Source: Microcaldota archaeon
GTDB lineage: Archaea > Micrarchaeota > Micrarchaeia > Anstonellales > Anstonellaceae
NCBI GenBank assembly: GCA_021814005.1
Contig: JAKAJC010000009.1
Span: forward strand, 1 to 44,432
Reading direction: 5' to 3'
Length of the DNA: 44,432 bases
Below, piece after piece: positions 9,166-16,205 of the stretch (position 1 is the first letter of the stretch; every line of letters starts with the position of its first letter). Made by a program: the position numbers and the translations under genes. The notes under the pieces were generated by a model. The model worked only from the letters and a program-made list of their open reading frames with translations, searched no databases and was not told the origin of the DNA.

Positions 9166-11814
9166 TTAGTCGTCGCCGTCAACGCCGTGGTGCGCGGCCT
9201 CGCTGCTCTGCTGCAAAGCCATCAGGCGCTTGAGCAGCACCTTCTTTTCTGCAGAGGCCACGAGCCGGCGGGTGCGCTCCACCACGTCCGGGTTGACCGA
9301 AATGGAGGTGATGCCGAAGTCCACCAGCTTTTCTGCAAAGTCTGGATAGACCGAAGGCGCCTGTCCGCACAGCGAGCAGGTGACTCCGTGCTTTGCGCAG
9401 CTTTTCACCACTTTCTCAATACTCTTGAGCACTGCCGCGTTGCGCTCGTCAAATCCTTCGGCCAGAGTGCCGTTGTCGCGGTCAATGCCGAGAGTGAGCT
9501 GAGTCAGGTCGTTGGAGCCGATGGACACGCCGTCGATTCCCTCTTTGCAGAAGTCGTCGATGAGAACTACTGTGGAGGGCACTTCGCACATAATCCAGAG
9601 GCGGAAGTCGCGGGTGCGGTGGATGCCGTTTGCCTTTAGCAAATCCTTCACAGCGCGCAATTCGCCGATGCGGCGCACGAACGGAATCATGAGCCAGAGG
9701 TTTTTCATGCCGTATTCGTCGCGCACCTTCTTGATGGCGGCCAGTTCCATTGCAAACACTTCGGGCTCGTGCACATAGCGCGCGCAGCCGCGGTAACCCA
9801 TCATCGGGTTTTCCTCCTTGGGCTCGAATTCCTCGCCGCCCTGAAGGTTGCGGTATTCGTTTGTCTTGAAATCGGTTGCGCGGTAGACGACCGGGCGCGG
9901 GTAGAAGGCGGACGCGAATGTGCGCAGGCCGTCCGAGAGCTTGTCGATGAACTCAGCCTGCCTGCCTTCGCGAATCAGCTTTTTGGGATGCTCGCCTATT
10001 GCCGCAATCATGAATTCGGCGCGGAGAAGGCCCACTCCGTCGCACGGGAGTTTCGACACCTTCTCGGCAGAATCAACGTCGGCCAAATTGACATAGATTT
10101 TGGTGCCTGTGGGCACATAGGATTCGCTCACAAATGCGGTCGGGTCGTATTTTGCCCCCGGCACCGCTGCCTCGCCGCCGCTCGCGGGCTTTGACGCACC
10201 CACGATTTCAACGTCGCCGTCATACACCTTGCCGCGCACGGCATCCACGGTGATGAACTGGCCGTCGGTGAGTTTGGTGGTTGCCTCGCGGCTGCCGACT
10301 ATGCACGGCACGCCAAGCTCGCGCGACACTATGGCCGCGTGGCACGTCATGCCGCCGGTGTTTGTGATGATGCCTGCCGCCTTCTTCATGGCGGGCACGA
10401 AGTCGGGCGTGGTCATTTCTGTGACAAGAATTTCACCCTGCTGCATCAGGCCCATTTCTTTTGGAGAGGGCAGGATGCGCACTTTGCCTTTGCCCACTCC
10501 GGGCGAGGCGGCCAGACCGGTGAGCAGCACGTGGCTGGAGCCGGCCGAGATTGACGCATGGGTTTCATTTGACATAGAGGCACCACCTGCTGTTGTTGAC
10601 GGAAGAGAAATAACTGAAGGGGTTTTTGTTGGAGAATGGGCCGGCTGCTGGTACGGAGCCGGCTTTTGATAGGCCGACATGGCCGCGGGGGCGGGATTTG
10701 CCAGCGCATAGGCCGATTGCGAAGAGGCCGTCATTGCGGGAACTCCGGACAGCGGCGAAGAGGCGGATGCCCCAGGCGCGGAAGACGAGGCGCCCATGAA
10801 GTTGTTTTTTATCATCTCAGGGTATTTGCCGGCGTTGATGATGGCAAGCGAGGGGCCCTTGATTGTGGTGACCGGGCGCGCCTGCACAATGAAAAGAGTG
10901 CCGTCCTGCAAAGCCCATTCGGTGTCCTGCGGTTTGCCGTAATGCGCCTCGATGTTGAATCCGATTTTGGCCAGCTCGACAATCTGTTCATCTGTGAGCT
11001 TCTGCTTTTCCTGCTTTTCAGAAGAGATGTTTTTCTTCTCGTTGCGGTCGCCCTCCTTGGTAAGCATCCAGGTCTGGCGCGCGATTTCCTTTGTCTCGAT
11101 TTGCCATGTGCCCTTGCGCACAATGTAGCGGTCGGGCGTGACGCTGCCCGAGACGACCACTTCTCCGAGGCCGTAGGCGCTCTCGATTGAGACAACTCCC
11201 AAGTCCTGCGTGACAGGGTCGATTGTGAACATCACTCCGGCTGTTTCAGACTGCACCATTTCCTGAACCACTGCAGCCAAGCCGACTTTGAGGTGGTCGA
11301 AGTGGTTGGTGACACGGTAGAAAATCGAGCGGGGCTCGAAAAGCGAGGCCCAGCATTCTTTTACCGCCTGCACTACATCCGCATCTCCAAGAACATTGAG
11401 AAATGTGGACTGCTGCCCGGCGAATGACGCTTCTGGCAAATCCTCGGCTGTGGCGGATGAGCGCACCGCAACATAGACGTTTCTTCCGCGGCGGCGGCAC
11501 AGCTCCCGATAGGAGCGGATGATGTCGGCGCGCATGGCGTCCGGAATGCGGCCGCCCAATATTCTTGCCTTGACCATTTCAGACGCGCGGGTGAGGGCGT
11601 CGTTGTTGCTTACATCGAGCTCGGTCGTCATGTCCTTGATGAAATCATGAATTTTGTTGAGCCTTATGAATTCGAAATAGGCGCCGGCCGTGATAACAAA
11701 GCCCGGAGGAACAGGAAATTTGGCGGCGGTCATTTCGCCCAGGTTCGCGCCCTTGCCGCCCACTTCGGCCAGATTGTTTTTGTCGATTTCTTCGAACCAC
11801 ATGACGTTTTTCAT
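9166..11814 (-). CDS. ppsA: Phosphoenolpyruvate synthase
   Basis: 882-residue PEP synthase (pyruvate, water dikinase), converting pyruvate and ATP to PEP, AMP and phosphate for gluconeogenesis. The N-terminal nucleotide-binding domain (~1-325) has EVGGKGANLGEM, VAVRSSATAEDLPEASFAGQ and QARPVTT. The swivelling phosphohistidine domain carries TGGMTCHAAIVSRELG with catalytic His492. The C-terminal PEP/pyruvate domain has GLLRAEF, EENPMMGYRGCARY, GSNDLTQLTLGIDRD and SLCGQAPS with the catalytic Cys. Between the first two domains, residues ~340-428 are a low-complexity linker rich in Ala, Ser and Pro, which is unusual. A purine-rich ggggggag precedes the ATG. It heads a minus-strand run with the PH protein, antiporter and dph2. 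Confidence 0.96.
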   Translation of the reverse strand: MKNVMWFEEIDKNNLAEVGGKGANLGEMTAAKFPVPPGFVITAGAYFEFIRLNKIHDFIKDMTTELDVSNNDALTRASEMVKARILGGRIPDAMRADIIRSYRELCRRRGRNVYVAVRSSATAEDLPEASFAGQQSTFLNVLGDADVVQAVKECWASLFEPRSIFYRVTNHFDHLKVGLAAVVQEMVQSETAGVMFTIDPVTQDLGVVSIESAYGLGEVVVSGSVTPDRYIVRKGTWQIETKEIARQTWMLTKEGDRNEKKNISSEKQEKQKLTDEQIVELAKIGFNIEAHYGKPQDTEWALQDGTLFIVQARPVTTIKGPSLAIINAGKYPEMIKNNFMGASSSAPGASASSPLSGVPAMTASSQSAYALANPAPAAMSAYQKPAPYQQPAHSPTKTPSVISLPSTTAGGASMSNETHASISAGSSHVLLTGLAASPGVGKGKVRILPSPKEMGLMQQGEILVTEMTTPDFVPAMKKAAGIITNTGGMTCHAAIVSRELGVPCIVGSREATTKLTDGQFITVDAVRGKVYDGDVEIVGASKPASGGEAAVPGAKYDPTAFVSESYVPTGTKIYVNLADVDSAEKVSKLPCDGVGLLRAEFMIAAIGEHPKKLIREGRQAEFIDKLSDGLRTFASAFYPRPVVYRATDFKTNEYRNLQGGEEFEPKEENPMMGYRGCARYVHEPEVFAMELAAIKKVRDEYGMKNLWLMIPFVRRIGELRAVKDLLKANGIHRTRDFRLWIMCEVPSTVVLIDDFCKEGIDGVSIGSNDLTQLTLGIDRDNGTLAEGFDERNAAVLKSIEKVVKSCAKHGVTCSLCGQAPSVYPDFAEKLVDFGITSISVNPDVVERTRRLVASAEKKVLLKRLMALQQSSEAAHHGVDGDD

Positions 11815-11884
11815 CGGACTCCCCCCACTCTCTCGATGATTGTGGGTTCCCTCGGCGGGAAGGATTAAAAAGAAATCTAAGCGG

Positions 11885-11933
11885 GCAGAGAGAGAAAAAG
11901 AATGAAAAATGAGGCAAGAAAAAAGGTGTTTTT
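11885..11933 (-). terminator. T-rich terminator after flpA
   Basis: Read on the minus strand, the bases right after the flpA stop contain several T runs (ccttttttc, catttttc, ctttttc), the usual archaeal oligo-T termination signal, before the ppsA promoter region. Confidence 0.5.
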
Positions 11934-12614
11934 CTAATTCTTCTTTTTGCCCATCCAGAACATGTGGTCCTTGTCGTAAGGATCCAAAATTATTGTCTGA
12001 AGCGTCTCAAACCCGCCCGCCTCGAGCTTGGCAATTGTTTGGGCATAGGTTTTCTTCGGGTCCTGAGTCACGTCGATGCTCTGGCTCTTGATGCACAGCA
12101 TGGCATATCCGCCTTTTTTGAGAAACATGTCTGCATTGCGGACAAGTATTTCGGCCTGGTCGGGCTGCGCAACATCCTGATAGAGAACGTCTGCCTTCTG
12201 CCCCTGCAAATGCTCCTCATACTGCACCGGCATGCGCGCATCTCCGAAAATAGGCAGCATGTTGGGGCGAGGTTGGCAGATGTTGAGCAAATCTCGCATG
12301 GAGCGCTGGGCAAATTCTATTGCGAAGACTGCGCCATCCTCGCCGACAATGTCGCTCACGTGCGATGGCGTGGTGCCTGTGGATGCGCCAAGATAAAGAA
12401 CAAGAGAGCCCGGCCCGATTGGCATGTGGCTGAGGCCTTTGGCTATGGCTCCGGCCAGCTTGCTGCGGAAAAGGTCCCACTGGCGGTATTCGACGTTGTC
12501 CACGCTGACAAGCTTTTCGCCATAGACGCGAAAGCCGGGAGCGAAATTTTTGGTGGCAAGTTTGCCGCCGACGCGGTAAACGCCGGGAAAAAGCTGCTGA
12601 ACGTTTGTTGACAT
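11934..12614 (-). CDS. flpA: Fibrillarin-like rRNA/tRNA 2'-O-methyltransferase
   Basis: 226-residue archaeal fibrillarin, the SAM-dependent catalytic subunit of box C/D ribonucleoproteins that methylates ribose 2'-OH at guided sites in rRNA and tRNA. Landmarks: N-terminal strand region with LFPGVYRVGGKLATKN, the hallmark RQWDLFRSKLAGAI, the SAM site VLYLGASTGTTPSHVSDIVG, AIEFAQRSMRDLL, DVAQPDQAEIL and IKSQSIDVT. Length matches the family. The frame is open another 33 codons upstream, but a TATA box (tttatatcc) centred 27 nt before the chosen ATG places transcription start at this ATG. Its usual partner nop5 is not adjacent here. tRNA-Lys lies divergently upstream. Confidence 0.96.
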   Translation of the reverse strand: MSTNVQQLFPGVYRVGGKLATKNFAPGFRVYGEKLVSVDNVEYRQWDLFRSKLAGAIAKGLSHMPIGPGSLVLYLGASTGTTPSHVSDIVGEDGAVFAIEFAQRSMRDLLNICQPRPNMLPIFGDARMPVQYEEHLQGQKADVLYQDVAQPDQAEILVRNADMFLKKGGYAMLCIKSQSIDVTQDPKKTYAQTIAKLEAGGFETLQTIILDPYDKDHMFWMGKKKN

Positions 12615-12635
12615 GGAAATAGATTGGCATATGAT

Positions 12636-12644
12636 GGATATAAA
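12636..12644 (-). promoter_or_regulatory. TATA box of flpA
   Basis: On the minus strand this reads tttatatcc, centred 27 nt before the flpA ATG. This predicts a leaderless mRNA and decides the start codon of flpA. Confidence 0.6.
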
Positions 12645-12735
12645 CATGCCAGAGCGCGCCGAAACAGGCCGGAGCGCACGGGCCGCTCCCCCAAATGCCT
12701 TAAATACATTCATCTGGACAATATGTCTGCGAAAT

Positions 12736-12844
12736 GGGCCCGTAACTCAGCTTGGCCAGAGTGTCTGGCTTTTAGGACAAATCTGCGAATGTGCAGACTG
12801 CCAAGGTAACCAGAAAGCCGTGGGTTCAAATCCCACCGGGCCCG
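12736..12844 (+). tRNA. tRNA-Lys(UUU) with a 34-nt archaeal intron
   Basis: Full cloverleaf: acceptor GGGCCCG / CGGGCCC, D-stem ACTC/GAGT, anticodon stem TCTGG/CCAGA, T-stem GTGGG/CCCAC with loop TTCAAAT, discriminator G (as in archaeal tRNA-Lys), CCA not encoded. The anticodon loop reads CT-TTT-A then is interrupted after position 37 by an intron at 12775-12808. Splice sites form a bulge-helix-bulge: the central 4-bp helix pairs CTTT (12769-12772) with AAGG (12803-12806, one G-U), 3-nt bulges TAG and TAA hold the cleavage sites, and the intron folds as TCTGC/GCAGA. Removal restores a standard loop. RtcB, the ligase that joins such exons, is encoded in the same window. Confidence 0.97.
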
Positions 12845-12998
12845 AACAACCCTTTTCTTTGCTCCGCAAAGAAAAGTGCTTGACCCCAAAAGAAAGAGTG
12901 ATGCTGGCGCTTCGCGCCAGAAAGTCAGTGGGGGGGTCGCCCGATGGTCCCGGGGGGCAGACGGCACCGCAGTGCCGGCATTGCCCACCGGGCCCGAA
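12832..12998 (+). repeat. 15-bp tRNA-Lys 3'-end duplication bounding a hairpin-rich spacer
   Basis: The 15-mer cccaccgggcccgaa, made of the tRNA T-stem/acceptor 3' strand plus discriminator and two bases, occurs at 12832-12846 and again exactly at 12984-12998. The intervening bases hold three hairpins: an 11-bp perfect stem (12852-12862 with 12866-12876), a 7-bp stem ctggcgc/gcgccag (12904-12920) nested inside gacccc/ggggtc (12882-12887 with 12933-12938), and a 6-bp stem cggcac/gtgccg (12962-12977). No gene is supported. The arrangement looks like an attachment-site duplication left by a small element, or a structured RNA/REP-type repeat. Confidence 0.7.
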
Positions 12999-13002
12999 TC
13001 AT

Positions 13003-13010
13003 TATTTAAA
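13003..13010 (+). promoter_or_regulatory. TATA box of the epimerase/glycosyltransferase cluster
   Basis: The sequence tatttaaac surrounds this site, centred ~25 nt before the epimerase ATG, predicting a leaderless transcript. It lies only a few bases after the second copy of the tRNA 3'-end repeat. Confidence 0.5.
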
Positions 13011-13030
13011 CTGCTCACGCTGGTCAGTAT

Positions 13031-13891
13031 ATGAATATACTTCTAACCGGCGGCGCTGGGTTTATCGGATATCAATGGTGCCGGCGCCTTGCCGCGAAAG
13101 GCCACAAAGTTGTTGTTCTTGATAATCTAAGCGCAGGCCCGAAACCAAAATTTCCGGCAGGTGTCCGATTTATCAAGGGGGACATCCTCCGCCCGGACGA
13201 TGTGTCTCGCGCCTTCGAATTTGGCCCGTTCGATCGCATTGACCATCTGGCTGCGGAATCTTCGGTTCCGCTGAGTTCTAAGAGCCCTCTTTCCGGTTTC
13301 GAGAACAACGTCCTTGGAACAGTTTACCTTCTTGAGGCGTGCCGTTTGCATCATGTCCCTGAATTTCTCTTCACGTCCAGTTCAACGGTATATGGCCGCG
13401 CGGCAGTGCCAACTCCCGAGGAGGCCCCATTCTCGCCAGCATCTAATTATGGCGCATCGAAAGCTGCGGCAGAGTGTTATGTGATGAGTTATGCCCGCAT
13501 TTACGGCTTCAGGGCGCGAATTCTCCGCCTTGCAAATATAATCGGCCCGACTGCCACAAAGGGCGTGATGGCAGAGCTCAGGGCAAAGCTGTCAAAAAAC
13601 AGGAAGATGCTGAAGATACTTGGCGACGGAACCCAGGCTAAATCATTTTTACCCGTTGAGGATGCGCTGGATTTATTTGAGATCGTACTGGAGAAAAGCA
13701 CGGAAAGCGTGGGAATTTACAATATAGGTTCCGGCAAGATGACTACGATTCGAGAGATAGCAGATGCCGTGTGCAGGGACATGGATTGTCATCCGGTTTA
13801 CGCCTTCTCAAAAACTCGGGGCGGGTGGAGCGGAGATGTTGAAGAAATGAATTTGTCTGTAAAAAAAGTGGCAGAACTGAAAAAACGTTGA
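13031..13891 (+). CDS. NAD-dependent sugar epimerase/dehydratase (GalE-like SDR)
   Basis: 286-residue extended short-chain dehydrogenase acting on nucleotide sugars. The N-terminal Rossmann motif is TGGAGFIG (~6-13); the catalytic Ser/Thr region TSSSTVYG and the YGASK motif supply the Tyr/Lys pair; HLAAESSVP and RLANIIGPTATKGVM fit UDP-glucose 4-epimerase relatives. Exact substrate is unknown. It is slightly shorter than typical GalE (~310-330) and seems trimmed at the C-terminus. It is the first of three plus-strand genes with a GT2 enzyme and a multi-pass glycosyltransferase-like protein, so it probably supplies a nucleotide sugar for surface glycosylation. Confidence 0.9.
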   Translation: MNILLTGGAGFIGYQWCRRLAAKGHKVVVLDNLSAGPKPKFPAGVRFIKGDILRPDDVSRAFEFGPFDRIDHLAAESSVPLSSKSPLSGFENNVLGTVYLLEACRLHHVPEFLFTSSSTVYGRAAVPTPEEAPFSPASNYGASKAAAECYVMSYARIYGFRARILRLANIIGPTATKGVMAELRAKLSKNRKMLKILGDGTQAKSFLPVEDALDLFEIVLEKSTESVGIYNIGSGKMTTIREIADAVCRDMDCHPVYAFSKTRGGWSGDVEEMNLSVKKVAELKKR

Positions 13892-13906
13892 CTGGATGGT
13901 ATTCTG

Positions 13907-14593
13907 ATGGGCAACTCTTCCTCTCTCACAGTAATCATCCCCGTCTTGAACGAAGAGGATGGGATAAAGAAGCTTGGCCCGGCCCTCGCGGGCCGACAAG
14001 TTCTGCTGGTGGATGGCGGGTCTACCGATGAAACGCTGAAAATTGCTTCCAAATTTTCTTTCAAAGTTGTTTCCGAGCCGCGTTTGGGTTATGGCAGGGC
14101 GTACAAAACCGCCCTTCGGCATGTAAAGACCGAGTATATCGCCTGTTTTGACGGGGATGGAACATATTCAACTCAGGATATCGGGCCAGCTCTCAGACTT
14201 GCCGCACGCGGTGGGGCAGATGCCGTGTTTGGAAACCGGTTCGGCTATCCGGCCAATGTCGTCAAATTGCACCGCAGGATTGGGAATATGGCCATAACGA
14301 TGTTCATCAACCTGCTGTTTGGCTGCCGGTTTGAGGACAGCCAGAGCGGTTTTTGGGTTATGCGCACATCAGCCGCGCGCGCCCATCTTCCGGCCTCAGA
14401 CGGCATGCCTTTTTCACAGGAATTAAAGATACGCTTGACAGCCTCCGGTCTTGACACCCGCTGGATTCCGGTGCATTACATCGACCGGCCATCGAAGGGG
14501 AGCAAATTCAATTTCTTTATTGACGGATTCAGGCTGTTAACAAGCGCTTTGAGCCTGCGGCTGGGCAACGGGGGGCTTTTGCGTGGGCGCTGA
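13907..14593 (+). CDS. Family 2 glycosyltransferase (dolichol-phosphate mannosyltransferase-like)
   Basis: 228-residue GT-A fold enzyme. The N-terminus SLTVIIPVLNEEDGI is the family 2 donor-binding start; VDGGSTDET and FDGDGTYSTQDI carry the Asp residues that bind the nucleotide-sugar and metal; the later EDSQSGFWVMR and FSQELKIRL resemble archaeal DPM/AglJ-type enzymes that charge polyprenyl phosphate with a sugar. No C-terminal membrane helices are present. It lies 15 bp after the epimerase, and its last 11 bp overlap the GTG start of the next gene, indicating translational coupling. Confidence 0.9.
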   Translation: MGNSSSLTVIIPVLNEEDGIKKLGPALAGRQVLLVDGGSTDETLKIASKFSFKVVSEPRLGYGRAYKTALRHVKTEYIACFDGDGTYSTQDIGPALRLAARGGADAVFGNRFGYPANVVKLHRRIGNMAITMFINLLFGCRFEDSQSGFWVMRTSAARAHLPASDGMPFSQELKIRLTASGLDTRWIPVHYIDRPSKGSKFNFFIDGFRLLTSALSLRLGNGGLLRGR

Positions 14594-16169
14594 CAAAACC
14601 GATGCAATTGGAGAGGCCGACATTCGCCGGCAGCTGGCCTTTCTGTTCTGGGCTTGCGTCCTCTTTTTTATAGCCCTGATTGCGGTAAAAGCCGCTTCGC
14701 TGGCTCTGCTTATCATAAATCCACAGGCAAAATATTTCATAGTTGATTGGCCGGACACGGCAGCCATGTCTGAGATGGCTGCCAGGGGGCAGTTGTTCTC
14801 GCCAGACGCGCATTTCATCGCTGGCAGCCAAATATTCGGACTTTTTCCGCCATTATTCTACCTTTTGACGGCGCTCTTCAATCTGATCACGCATAACACA
14901 TCCCTCTCATTCGTCCTTCTTTCGGTTCCGCTGCAGATAATCACGACGTATTTGGTAGTGCGGGACTGGAAGGATTGGCGCCAAATCCTCCTTCTCGTGC
15001 TCCTGCTCAATTTCAACTTTCCTGCCACTCATTTCTTTCCAGTAGTGGGCCGCCTGCGCGAGCTGCTGGCAGTATTTTTTCTGGTGATGCTCTACAAGAA
15101 TCCGTTCAAAATCAGACCGGAGATGCTTTACGCCCTCTGCGGAGGCCTCATGGTCCTGACACAGCCGCTTGTCGCCATGCTTGGTCTTTTTATTTACCCG
15201 CTGATGCAGGCCGGATGGGAGCCGTTCAAAATAAAGCGGATTTATCTCCTCATTCTTCTGGCGCTTGGCGCACTTTTTGGTCTCGTCTATTATCAGCATT
15301 TTCTGCTCAAACCTTTGGATAATCCGGCCTTTTCTTCCCTTCGCTGCATTGATTCGGTTCCGATATTCTCCTCCTTCCCCGCGTATCTGTTGGCCATGTT
15401 TCTGGTTCCGGCCATATTCTTCGGCTACTTCAGCCCGCGGCCGGTCAACTATCTCTTGGCGGCTTATCTTGTCGGCATCTTGTTTTTGCTTGTGCTGCAG
15501 AATTTTCCAGACCTGTTCATCACGCTCCTGCGCCCGTTTAAAGAGGATCTCTGCTTTAATGCGCTTTACCCAATCCTCTGTTTCTTCGCCCTCTTTGCGC
15601 CGGCAAGCGGAAAGCCGAAGCGCGGCTGGTCGAATCTGCTGGCAGCGCTGCTGATTTTACAGCTTTTATTCTCAATCATGACGTGGCCGTCATTTGACAT
15701 CGGTGCGAAGACGTACGGGCAATCGGTATTTGAAAAAGTGCCTTCCGGAGCAAGAATCCTGGCCATCGACGTTCTCCTCTGGAATCAGCCAGAAAAGGCC
15801 GTCTTTGACGGGTTCAATTTCTGGTTCTCGAGCGAGGTGTACCTCAGAAACGCGTCGGTTCTGACTTATTACTCGCCCATGCAGCAGTATTATGACACCG
15901 AACGCCTGGTTCCGGAAAGCATGGCTCTGCTTGAAAGCATTCGCAGCCAGAACCTGTCCGATTGCCAGTATCACGGCCGGCTCCTGTCCAAGCGTGTCGA
16001 TTATCTGTTTGTTGAATCCGTGGCCACGAGCCGTGCAAATGAATCATGGGCCAACAAGCAGCTGGACAGAATGGGCAATGCCAGCTGGCTGGAAAAGTGT
16101 GGAATGGAAAAGTCGTTCAACGAATCGCGGAATACCGTTCTTCTCTACAAGCTGCCTGGAGAAAAATAA
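14583..16169 (+). CDS. Multi-pass membrane protein, GT-C glycosyltransferase-like
   Basis: 528 residues with about ten hydrophobic helices in the first ~390 residues, then a ~135-residue soluble C-terminal part. The first extramembrane loop after helix 1 contains DWPDTAAMSEMAARGQ, similar in position to the acidic catalytic loop of GT-C enzymes that use polyprenyl-phosphate sugars (PMT/AglB-like), but no decisive signature such as WWDYG is present. Context (epimerase, GT2 directly upstream, 11-bp overlap) supports a role in glycan transfer at the outer membrane face. The GTG start follows the GT2 frame. Substrate unknown; could instead be a flippase-like or polymer-transfer protein. Confidence 0.6.
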   Translation: MGADKTDAIGEADIRRQLAFLFWACVLFFIALIAVKAASLALLIINPQAKYFIVDWPDTAAMSEMAARGQLFSPDAHFIAGSQIFGLFPPLFYLLTALFNLITHNTSLSFVLLSVPLQIITTYLVVRDWKDWRQILLLVLLLNFNFPATHFFPVVGRLRELLAVFFLVMLYKNPFKIRPEMLYALCGGLMVLTQPLVAMLGLFIYPLMQAGWEPFKIKRIYLLILLALGALFGLVYYQHFLLKPLDNPAFSSLRCIDSVPIFSSFPAYLLAMFLVPAIFFGYFSPRPVNYLLAAYLVGILFLLVLQNFPDLFITLLRPFKEDLCFNALYPILCFFALFAPASGKPKRGWSNLLAALLILQLLFSIMTWPSFDIGAKTYGQSVFEKVPSGARILAIDVLLWNQPEKAVFDGFNFWFSSEVYLRNASVLTYYSPMQQYYDTERLVPESMALLESIRSQNLSDCQYHGRLLSKRVDYLFVESVATSRANESWANKQLDRMGNASWLEKCGMEKSFNESRNTVLLYKLPGEK

Positions 16170-16205
16170 AATAAACTGAAAAGAATAAAAGAAATTGAAA
16201 AGGCC

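Noticed and set aside
12975-12999. Second tRNA gene at the repeated acceptor sequence
   Set aside because: Only the 3' acceptor/T-stem strand is repeated; no TTCAAAT loop, anticodon arm or 5' half is present.
12613-13122. Long plus-strand open frame across the tRNA-Lys
   Set aside because: It runs through the tRNA, its intron, the hairpin spacer and the epimerase start in another frame; no protein-like motif.
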